From Tritrichomonas musculus (Eukaryota; Parabasalia; Tritrichomonadida; Tritrichomonadidae): a stretch of DNA of 64,000 bases. Positions 20,850 to 29,800 of this stretch are shown one piece after another. The stretch is taken from assembly GCA_039105265.1 (NCBI GenBank), contig JAPFFF010000004.1, positions 1,736,001 to 1,800,000 on the forward strand. The letters are read 5' to 3'. The notes below the pieces were generated by a model. It was not told the DNA's origin and ran no database searches. It was given only the letters and a program-made list of their open reading frames with translations. The number at the start of each line of letters is the position of its first letter. Position 1 is the stretch's first letter. Made by a program: the position numbers and the translations under genes.

Positions 20850-21890
20850 ATGACAATGAAAACAGCAGTGATGCTTGGAATTGGAAAGATGGGATTTGAA
20901 CAACGTCCTATCCCAAAACCAAAAGATGATGAAGTTCTTGTCAAACTTGAGTATGTTGGAATCTGTGGTTCAGACATGCATTATTATGAAACAGGAGCGA
21001 TTGGTAATTATATTGTTAAGCCACCATTTGTTCTTGGTCATGAACCAGGCGGTGTTGTTACAGAAGTTGGCAAGAACGTCAAACATTTGAAAGTTGGAGA
21101 TCGAGTTGCATTAGAGCCAGGTAAAACATGTGGTCACTGTGAGTTTTGTCGTCAAGGGAAATATAACTTATGTCCAGACGTTATCTTCTTTGCGACTCCA
21201 CCTGTTGATGGAGTTTTTCAGGAATATGTCGCACATGAAGCAGATTTATGTTTCAAATTACCGGATAATGTTTCAACGTTAGAAGGTGCATTAATTGAAC
21301 CACTTGCCGTTGGCTTCCATGCAGCTAACCAAGGTGAAGCGCATGTTGGTCAAACGGCAGTTGTTTTTGGTGCAGGATGTATTGGTCTCTGCTCATTACT
21401 GGCTTTGATTTCTCATGGAGTTACAAATGTCATTCTTGTTGATGTTATGCAAAAACGTCTTGATAAAGCATTGGAACTTGGTGCGTCTCATGTTATCAAC
21501 AGTTCGAACGAAGACCCAGTTAAGAAGATTCTTGAGTTGACAGGTGGGATGGGAGCGGATCTTGCGATTGAGTGTGCCGGACTTGAAATCACAACGAATC
21601 AAGCAATTCATGCAGTTAAGAAAGGTTCAAATATCGTTCTGGTCGGTTATTCTAAATCAGGTAAGTTAACGCTTGAAGTCAGTTTGGCACTTGATAAAGA
21701 AATCACGTTCAAGACGGTTTTCAGATATCGTCACATTTATCCAATGGCAATCGATGCAGTTGCAAGTGGCAAAATAAACTTGAAAGGAATCGTCACCAAC
21801 TACTTCAACTTAGATGACATTCAAGAAGCGATGGACAAAAGTGTTTCTGACAAAGCCAACATCGTCAAATCGGTTGTTAAAATCTGCTAA
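20850..21890 (+). CDS. Zinc-dependent polyol (sorbitol/xylitol-type) dehydrogenase, copy 2
   Basis: Encodes exactly the same protein as the gene at 18111-19151, with the same zinc ligands and GAGCIG nucleotide-binding loop. It is divergently oriented from its twin, with the 5' ends facing each other across about 1.7 kb. Identity through the coding region and short flanks, stopping sharply outside, means either a very recent duplication or homogenisation by gene conversion. Two copies could raise enzyme dosage. The start is chosen at ATG 20850; an in-frame TTG nine bases earlier is not a plausible start in this organism. Confidence 0.85.
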   Translation: MTMKTAVMLGIGKMGFEQRPIPKPKDDEVLVKLEYVGICGSDMHYYETGAIGNYIVKPPFVLGHEPGGVVTEVGKNVKHLKVGDRVALEPGKTCGHCEFCRQGKYNLCPDVIFFATPPVDGVFQEYVAHEADLCFKLPDNVSTLEGALIEPLAVGFHAANQGEAHVGQTAVVFGAGCIGLCSLLALISHGVTNVILVDVMQKRLDKALELGASHVINSSNEDPVKKILELTGGMGADLAIECAGLEITTNQAIHAVKKGSNIVLVGYSKSGKLTLEVSLALDKEITFKTVFRYRHIYPMAIDAVASGKINLKGIVTNYFNLDDIQEAMDKSVSDKANIVKSVVKIC

Positions 21891-22072
21891 AATTTTCAAC
21901 AACTTTGAATTTCTTTAATAAAACGATTAGTTCGAAAAATGATATTTTTACTTTAATTTATATTTTACAGTTTTTTTAGTCAACATGATCTTTTTGATGG
22001 ACAGTATCTCAAAACATTATATGATATTATTAATCAACAAAAAGAAATATAAAAATGTAATAAATATATATT

Positions 22073-22660
22073 TTATACACGAATTCTATCCAAATTGAAT
22101 TCCTTTAATCTTTCGCGTTGAGGTAACGTTGATGTTTCTTCCATTCCTAAGTCACTTGTTTGCGTTTCGAAATCTTCAGTAATTGTAATGAGTGTTTTCA
22201 TAAGCATATCACTGAATTGGTATGCCATTTCTTTCATTTCTCTCTTTTGATTTTCAATAACTGAATCTTTTTCAGCAAGAACTTGCTTTTTTTCAGCCTT
22301 TAAAGCAGCTAATTCCGCTTCTGCATCTTTAAGTTGTACTTCAAGGCCAGCAATTCTTTCTCTAAGACGGCTCATTCTAGCTTCGTTTTCACGTTGAGTT
22401 TCAAAGTGTAAAGAAGTAAATTGGGATACAATTTCATTTTTGTTTCTAAGATCTTCTTCAACTTTTTGGATAATAACGTTTGCTTCATCTGTTTCTTGAG
22501 TGGAGGCGACTGTTGTTGTTCCAATTTCGTAGCCTAAAGTCAATAATTGCTGTTCGACAACTGCATCCTTATTACGTTTTTCGGCGGCGAGTTTCTTTTT
22601 TTCTTCTGCTGTTGGAAGAGCGTTTGTAGGTTTTGAATTTGTTTTTGATGATGATCTCAT
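22073..22660 (-). CDS. Coiled-coil protein, possibly flagellar (DRC12/CCDC153-like)
   Basis: 195 residues, almost entirely helical. A basic head (MRSSSKTNSKPTNALPTAEE) is followed by a long coiled coil at about 60-150 with clear heptads (RLRERIAGLEVQLKDAEAEL). A short conserved-looking C-terminal segment MAYQFSDMLMKTLITITEDF (about 145-165) recalls small coiled-coil subunits of the nexin-dynein regulatory complex such as DRC12/CCDC153. That assignment is tentative, since coiled coils resemble each other. Expected place if correct: the flagellar axoneme. Codon use is less AT-rich than in neighbours, as for a well-expressed gene. Confidence 0.55.
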   Translation of the reverse strand: MRSSSKTNSKPTNALPTAEEKKKLAAEKRNKDAVVEQQLLTLGYEIGTTTVASTQETDEANVIIQKVEEDLRNKNEIVSQFTSLHFETQRENEARMSRLRERIAGLEVQLKDAEAELAALKAEKKQVLAEKDSVIENQKREMKEMAYQFSDMLMKTLITITEDFETQTSDLGMEETSTLPQRERLKEFNLDRIRV

Positions 22661-22670
22661 TTAGAGATTT

Positions 22671-22683
22671 CTAAAATGAATGA
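22671..22683 (-). promoter_or_regulatory. Initiator-like motif of the coiled-coil gene
   Basis: On the minus strand TCATTCATTTTAG sits 10 bases before the ATG, with two overlapping TCATT matches to the trichomonad initiator. Confidence 0.45.
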
Positions 22684-23106
22684 TTAAATAACGTAAAAAT
22701 AACTTTTTCATAAAAAATTTAATTCTAATTTGGCCTTTTTAATGAAAAAAAATATTAGGAATATCTTAGTATTTCAATTAATTTTTTTAATAATAATAGT
22801 TTAATTCACATAAAAAATCTGCATAAAGAAAAAATAATATATACAAATATTATTTTTGCAAATGTTGTTAATTGTATATGAATTTAATTAATAATGATTA
22901 ATTTCTATGTTGATTTTTTTTATTTTGTTAAATTCATAGAAAATATAACTGAAGTTAATATTATATTAATTATTTCATATTTCAAAATAAAAGACGTTTA
23001 AAATCAAATTGCTTTTTTCACAAAACTGGATTATTCACGAAAATTTTTTATCAATTTTAAATGAATTGAAACGAATTAACATTCAAAATTTTAGACCAAA
23101 TTTTTG
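22684..23106. other. Divergent intergenic region
   Basis: AT-rich spacer between the minus-strand coiled-coil gene and the plus-strand phosphatase gene, presumably holding both promoters. A TTCAAAATTTT run lies about 17 bases before the phosphatase ATG. No other element was recognised. Confidence 0.4.
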
Positions 23107-25389
23107 ATGAATGATCGCGCTTTCCAGCAACCTTTTTTCTTTAACGACGACAATTCGAATAATTCAACAAACATACCAGATGCTATGAATTCTATTGGTA
23201 AAAATTTAAACGATCCAGATTTTTTAGAAATTTATAATTTTTATTCAACTATCTTATTACAAGATGCTGCTAAGTACTGTAACAACGAAACAATGCTCCG
23301 TTTACCAATTATTCCTTCTAATATTGTTATCAAGCTTTGTAAAATAGTTAAAGCATTATTTGCAAATGAAAATATTATTCTAAATTTAAACAGTCCAATG
23401 ATTATTGTGGGTGATTTGCATGGTCATATTATGGATTTGTTTCGGATTATTAAACGATTTGGTCCACCTCCACGAACTAGATATTTATTTCTAGGAGATA
23501 TTGTTGATCGTGGTGAATTTTCAATTGAAACAATTATTTTTATATACATAATGAAGGCATTATATCCAAATGAAATTTTTGTAATTCGAGGTAATCATGA
23601 ATTTGAAGAAGTATGCAAATTATCCGGATTTCTTGACGATATATTATCAACTTACAAGTCCAAAGAATTATTTTATTCTTTTGTCGAATCATTCGATTAT
23701 ATGCCAATTGCAGCCCTTATCAATGATTCAATTTTATGCATTCATGCTGGAATTGGCCCTAAGATTCGTAGCGTAGCTGATCTAGCCGAAGATACAAATG
23801 ACAGCAATCAAATGCAGAATGGAAATAAAGAAAAACAAAATAATATTTTGAAAATAAAAAGACCAGTTCACGATTTTTCAAATGATATAATAACTTCTCT
23901 TGTATGGTCTGATCCATCTGAAAAAAACCAGGAAAGTAAAAATTTGGATCTTCCATCTCTTATATCGCCTACAAATGGTGCAAGGATTTTGACAGTAAAA
24001 CCAATTTTAGAAAACAGAAAAAGGCAAAGAACTGTAAGCAACGATTTTAATCCTAATCATCTTAAATTATTATTTCCTAATAAACAAGAAACGGAAATAG
24101 AGTCAAAAAACGAAAAAGGTTCATCACCTCTTCTAAATTTTTGCAAAAAAAATGATGGCAACAAAAATAATAATGCAGATTATTCTTTACAAACAAATTC
24201 CAATATCGGAGAAAATATAAATAACCCAACTTTTATTAGCAAAAATAATACTAATAATAGTCCAAGCGACGCTAATACTCTAAATAGCAATGAAAATTGT
24301 AATTTTAGCAAAAATACCAATTTCTTTAACTCTAATAATTTCAGCAAAAATACTCTTTTCAATTTCAATAGCAATGGGGTAAACTCAATAATTGCAAACA
24401 GTAGCAATAATGCCAATTTTAAAAATAAAAATAATAATCTAAATCTTACGAACACCAATTATGGCTTCAATAACACTAACAATAATACTAATTATAACAA
24501 TACAAAAAACTCCGATTGTGACAACGAAAAATTTGATGAAAATTATATTAATGGTTTTTCTCCTTCACAACGAGGATATGGCTACATTTTTGACAAGCGT
24601 TCCTTTGATTTTTTCATGTCCAATTCAAATCTCAGTCTTCTTCTACGTGGTCACCAATGTGTACTTGGTGGAATAAGCTCTACATTTGATAACCGTTTAA
24701 TGACCGTGTTTAGTGCTTCGCATTACTGTGGAGGATCCAATAACAGCTCTGCGGTCTTAATGATCACCAAATTTGGAACACGATCTGAAATATTTAAAAG
24801 TCTTCCCTATTTGAGGCGAAATTGCGTTGACTTTTTCAATTCTGAGAGTGAAGATTCATTTGTCATTCCAAATGCCATAAAAGCAGCACTTTCCGGCATA
24901 TCTAATCATAATCATCATAAATTCAATAAGGGAATTCATAAGGCCAATTCTCATCTCAAAATTCAACAAGTGTCCCCATCTGCCCCTGCTCCAATTTTAC
25001 CGCTTCCTCAGCCTTCTTCAACAGCAACTGTAACTCCGAATGTGGCTGCTACATCTAGGAAGACAAAGAAGATCATGTCGCCATCGTCAATGATTGCAAC
25101 AACATCGAACAATCCATTTACCACTTTTGATGACGAAGATGATGACGAAAATGAAGATGTTGCTAATGAATTCGATCCTTTCGAGTTCATGGACGACAAC
25201 GAGCTGATGTTGCAGAAGAAGCCGAGAAAGATGAGTGTGCCTTTGTCAATCACCGGAGGGCAAAAAATTGTAGCTGATGAGCAAGATATCACGTCGAGGA
25301 GGATATTGAGGCTTCCTTGTATAAATCCGGCCCAAGTAAAGAAGCCGGTTCCAAATGGAGATATATGTTGTGTTAATTATAATAAATAG
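23107..25389 (+). CDS. PPP-family Ser/Thr protein phosphatase with an Asn-rich insert
   Basis: About 760 residues from ATG 23107. All PPP signature blocks are present in order: GDLHGH (near residue 100), GDIVDRG, RGNHE, the IHAGIG strand, SLVWSDP, LLRGHQ and FSASHYCGG. These supply the two-metal site and phosphate-binding arginines of PP1/PP2A-like enzymes. Between SLVWSDP (about 265) and the RGYGY block (about 490) sits a roughly 215-residue insert that is mostly Asn, Ser and Thr. The C-terminal 170 residues are a Ser/Pro/Asp-rich tail. The motif SAPNYCG is changed to SASHYCG, so tuning may differ from PP1. Insert and tail are probably disordered docking or regulatory regions. The PPP subfamily is not assigned. 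Confidence 0.85.
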   Translation: MNDRAFQQPFFFNDDNSNNSTNIPDAMNSIGKNLNDPDFLEIYNFYSTILLQDAAKYCNNETMLRLPIIPSNIVIKLCKIVKALFANENIILNLNSPMIIVGDLHGHIMDLFRIIKRFGPPPRTRYLFLGDIVDRGEFSIETIIFIYIMKALYPNEIFVIRGNHEFEEVCKLSGFLDDILSTYKSKELFYSFVESFDYMPIAALINDSILCIHAGIGPKIRSVADLAEDTNDSNQMQNGNKEKQNNILKIKRPVHDFSNDIITSLVWSDPSEKNQESKNLDLPSLISPTNGARILTVKPILENRKRQRTVSNDFNPNHLKLLFPNKQETEIESKNEKGSSPLLNFCKKNDGNKNNNADYSLQTNSNIGENINNPTFISKNNTNNSPSDANTLNSNENCNFSKNTNFFNSNNFSKNTLFNFNSNGVNSIIANSSNNANFKNKNNNLNLTNTNYGFNNTNNNTNYNNTKNSDCDNEKFDENYINGFSPSQRGYGYIFDKRSFDFFMSNSNLSLLLRGHQCVLGGISSTFDNRLMTVFSASHYCGGSNNSSAVLMITKFGTRSEIFKSLPYLRRNCVDFFNSESEDSFVIPNAIKAALSGISNHNHHKFNKGIHKANSHLKIQQVSPSAPAPILPLPQPSSTATVTPNVAATSRKTKKIMSPSSMIATTSNNPFTTFDDEDDDENEDVANEFDPFEFMDDNELMLQKKPRKMSVPLSITGGQKIVADEQDITSRRILRLPCINPAQVKKPVPNGDICCVNYNK

Positions 25390-25947
25390 ATTTATCATGT
25401 GCGGTATAAATTATTCACTTTTTTTTTTTTTTTTTTTTTTAATTTTTTGTTAGGATAAAAGTAATTTTTAAAGTTCGTGAAATTGCTATTTGCACATGTT
25501 AACCTTTGAAATCATGTGCAATTGCTTAAAGGAATAAAAAAAGACAAATAATTTGTAACAATCATTTGATATCCAGAGTCGGAAATTCAAATTAACTTTT
25601 TTCAAAATGGCTTTTTTCATCTCACTTTGTAGTATAGAAAATTGAATGAAATTGGTTGCAGTTAGATTCAAAATTGAGCTGTTTGTATCACAAAAATATT
25701 TATTATTCAAAATATCCCAACTTTGATTTCACTTAATAGAAAAAATTTTACAACAATTGAAATTTTTGAAAGCAATTGTGAGAGGATATCATTCAATTTT
25801 TGAATAACTCAACTTGAATTTCCCACCTTGCAATTCAAATCACTAAATTCGATTTTTCATTAAGTTTCAAAGCAAAGACAAAAATTTATGAAAATAAGCA
25901 TGAAACACAAAATGAGAATTCAATCAAGTCCAAATAATTTATTTTAA
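25390..25947. other. Intergenic with T-tract
   Basis: Downstream of the phosphatase gene: a T-run near 25418-25440, then AT-rich DNA. A small inverted pair (TTGCACATG near 25490, CATGTGCAA near 25514) could form a short stem. No gene is seen. Confidence 0.4.
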
Positions 25948-26825
25948 AGGTGCAGTTCGTTTTTCAATATCTCAGCAAATACACAATCTTGAAAAGTTTT
26001 ACTCATATAATTATGATTAGTATTGATTATACATTATTTATAAACAAACAAAAAAAAAATATTTTTTTTTGACAACAAAATCTCAATATATATATTTTAT
26101 ATAAATTGAATTTTTTTAATATTATTCTGTGTTATGGTATAATAGATGGATGTTTGATTAATGTATATTGTATTTTTAATTGAAGTTGAATTCAGAAGAA
26201 AATATACTCGCTTTTTCAAACTGTATTTTTGGCTTATATAAAAAAATAATGAATTTTTAATATTTTTTTAAAACGCATGCATAGTTTTTTATTTCTGATT
26301 CTATACTATGTATAAATGAAATTTTATTCCAAAAACTTTCAAATTGAAGGACTACATATATTTTGAAATTTTCTTTAAACAAGCCAAAAATCGCAAATTT
26401 CAAAATATATGTAGTCCTTCAATTTGAAAGTTTTTTGAACCAAAATGATAATATAAATAATTTAGGGTATAGAATAAAAAACTATGCATGCGTTTGAAAA
26501 AATATCTAATATTCATGTTTTTTTTTTAAATAAACAAAAAATGCGGTTTACCAAAATAATCATATCTCATATTCAATTCGAAAAATTAAAAAAATGGTAG
26601 TTAAATTGTTTATAATAGCTCATTTCTAATGTTATTCCTCAGTGTCATTCAAAAATTAAGATTTTGAAAAAAAGAGATATTATGAGATCATCTTTTCGAT
26701 GTAGTTCATTTTTATTATTATTATTATTGTTTTAATAAAATATGTGGCATATAACAATCATAAATATATTAATATAACTATTCAAAACAATGTATATAAC
26801 GAGATATTGCAAACGAACTACACCC
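25948..26825. mobile_element. Non-autonomous element with TTAA flanks
   Basis: Left end AGGTGCAGTTCGTTT and the right end, read on the other strand as GGGTGTAGTTCGTTT, are imperfect inverted repeats that continue into CAATATCTC on both sides. TTAA borders both ends (25944-25947 and 26826-26829). The interior of about 880 bp is non-coding and is dominated by a long palindrome. TTAA suits piggyBac-type insertion. The right end stops 40 bp short of the golgin stop codon, so the element sits in the 3' region of that gene. Confidence 0.65.
26248..26515. repeat. Long interrupted palindrome inside the TTAA element
   Basis: 26331-26371 and 26395-26435 are perfect inverse complements over 41 bp around a 23-base loop. 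The same axis continues outward imperfectly, with CGCATGCATAGTTTTTTATT near 26273 mirrored near 26475-26494. The whole could extrude a cruciform or give a hairpin transcript. Confidence 0.8.
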
Positions 26826-26865
26826 TTAAATAGAATTTTATGTTTATTAATAATACAAAAGTAAA

Positions 26866-29800
26866 TTAGAACAAATTCAAAGCTTTTGAAATTAATGAAT
26901 TCTTCTTTTTGTTTTCAATGACTTGAAGAATTCTTCTAATTTCATCACTCTGGCATCCGGCGACATTTAAAATCACAGGAATCAGCTGCAGCTGAGCAGA
27001 CTCGTCTTGTTCAAAGAAGTTAATCAAGATTGATTGCAAGTACTTTTCTTTTGTTTTATCCTTTTGATTCTCATTATTATTGCTGTCTTCGATTTGGTTG
27101 AGAGAAACTTTTCTCTCAATAACAGAATTTTGTTGTTTTTGAAGGCTTAATTGGTCGGTAAATTGTTGTTGAAGTTTCTGTTTTTCTTTTTCATATTTCA
27201 TCTCAATTTCAATCTTAAACTTTTCGAATTTATCGATAGTTTCATCTCTCTGCTGCAGGACCTTTTGATATTCAGCTTTCAAAAGTTTAGCTTTCGACAT
27301 GAGATGATTCAATTTTTCAATTTCCCTATCAGAACTGGCTTTTTCTTTATTTAGTGAATCAAGCTTAGTTTGTAGATCATGAATGTTCTTGTTCAGATGA
27401 TCTTTTTCTTTTTGGTTGGCTTCATTCAGTGAATTTTTGACTTCTTCGACTTTTTCATTGAATTCGTTTTCAATTCTTTCTTTTTCTTTCTTGAATTCGA
27501 GCTTGATTTGAGATAGTTGTTCTTGGCTACTCAATTTCTCATTGTCGTTTTCTTTTTGTTTAGATTTCTGACCATCTTCGAACTTTTTGAGAGCCATTTG
27601 TAAGTTCTCAATTTGATCGTTTTTGTCAGAAATTTCTTTCTTTTGTTGATTGATTTTTTCTTCGTTTTCGGAAAGTTCTTTGGTCAATGTTTCCTTCTCT
27701 TTGTTCATGTTGGTGATGATTTCTTTCGTCTTTTTAGAAATGTTCTCCCGTGATGATGTCAACGATTGAATTTGTGTCACTTTTTCACTCAAAGATGCCT
27801 GAAGATTTTCGTTTTCTTTTCGAAGTTCATTCAATTGAATTTGAGCTTCTTCTTCGAATTTTGATTTATCATTCAATTGATTTTGAATAGAGTGAACCGT
27901 TGCATTCAATTTTTGAATGATGCTTTCTTTTTCTTCAATTTCTTTACTTGCTGAATTTTGCTTCTTTTCGAGTTCTTTAATTAATTGATCTTTTTCATTC
28001 AAATTTGATTGAATTTCTGTCACTTCACTTTCTCTATTGTTTTTCAAATTTTCAATCAATTTCTGTAGCTCTGAATTTTTTGAATTAATTGAATTGAGTT
28101 CATCATTCAATTTGTTGTAATTTTCTTGAATGGACAAAACTTGCTGCTTCAATTTTCGGTTTTCGGTTTCGGTTTGATTCAATTGAAGTGAAGTGTTCTC
28201 TTTCATTGAATTAATCTCGTCATCCATCGCCTTCGCTTTCTCAGTCATCGCGTCGAGAGACTGCTGGAGCTGCTCAATGAGGCCGTCTTTCTCCGCGCAC
28301 TTTTGCGAAAGATTCGACTCGATGTCGCGAACTTGAAGCGCGTGCTTGCTCTCTGCGTCCTTCTCTTTCGCTTGCGCTGCATCGAGCTGGCTGCGAAGCA
28401 AAACCAGCTCGCTCTCTTTGGCGTCTCTGTACTCGTTGTACTCGCTCAGCAATTCCTCGTACTCGCCGCTCGACTTGCCGTGCTTCTCCTCGAGGCTCTT
28501 GATGCTGCTGTTCAGCAGGATGATCTCGTTGTCCTTGCCTTCTATCTCCTTTTGAGATGCCTGCCTGAGCAATTCAATCTCCTTGTCCTTGCCCTCAATT
28601 TCATTTTTCAATGAATTTAATTCAATACCTTTTTGGTCAAGGCTTTCTTTCATTGAATTCAATTCGGTGTCTTTTTGATTCACTTTTTCTTTCATTGAAT
28701 TCAATTCAGTGTCTTTTTGGTCAAGGCTTTCTTTCATTGAATTCAATTCAGTGTCTTTTTGGTCAAGGCTTTGTTTTACTGAATTTAATTCTGTGTCTTT
28801 TTGGTCGAGGCTTTGTTTTACTGAATTTAATTCTGTGTCTTTTTGGTCGAGACTTTGCTTCATTTCAGCCTTTATTGAGTCGATTTCAGCCTGCGAAGAC
28901 TTGATTGCTTCTTCTTTCTCTTTTCCGAGCTTTGTGATGATTTCTTTTGCCCTTGTCGAGAGCTTCTCTTTAGAAGCAGTCATTGTCTTCAGCTGCTCCT
29001 GCAGGTCCTCGTTGCTCTTGCTCAGCTCGCTGATCTGGCTTTCGTATTCGTTTTCGTTGCTGAAGCTCTGGCTGATTTGCGACTCGTACTCCTGGACCTG
29101 GCCCGTCAGCTTCTTTATTTCGGCTTCTTTTTCCTCAAAAGTGACCTTCAGCGTATTCAGCTTTGATTGGAACTTTTGGAGCAGAAGCTGATTCTTGTTT
29201 TCTAGCTCTGCTTTTGTTCTGTCAGCCTCTTCCTTCAATGAGCCAATTTTCGCTTCTGACTCAGATTTCGCTTGCTGCAGCTGAGCCTTGTAATTTTCTT
29301 CAAGTTCGATATTCGACTTTTTCAACTGATTCAATTCTTGTTCCACTTTTTGATAGCTTTCATTCAATTTTGAATACTCATCTTTTGAATTATTCAGAGT
29401 AGATTGAATTGAATCAACTTTTTCAATTAGCTTTGAATTTTCATCTTTTAATTCAATTACTAATGACTCGTTTTCTTTGCTTTTACTTTCAAGTCTTTCA
29501 AGTTCGTCTTGCTTCTTCTTTATTTCAGATGAGTTCAAATTCAATTGCTCTTTCAATTCATTATTTTCTGTTGTTATTTGGTCAATGTTTTGTGTGCACT
29601 CATTCAATGACGAAACTTTTTGTTTTAGCTCGCTTATTTCATTCTTGTAGGTTTCAATTTCAGCTTCTTTTGAATACATCAGTTCATTCATCTGGCTCTC
29701 TTGCTCCGATTTCGAAGTCGTGCTCGCGTTTCTGAGCTCTTCAAGCTGCTCGTTGTAACGAGCTAAGTCATCGTTCACTTTTTGTGAGAGCTGCGAAATT

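Larger units (their letters stand above)
20783..21950 (+). repeat. Right arm of the large inverted duplication
   Basis: Inverse complement of 18051-19218, 1168 bp, spanning the second dehydrogenase gene and its short flanks. The spacer is long, so this is an interrupted palindrome and not a simple hairpin. Confidence 0.9.

Noticed and set aside
23759-25292. Antisense frames across the phosphatase gene
   Set aside because: Shadows of the Asn-rich insert and Ser-rich tail; the plus-strand frame explains the region fully.
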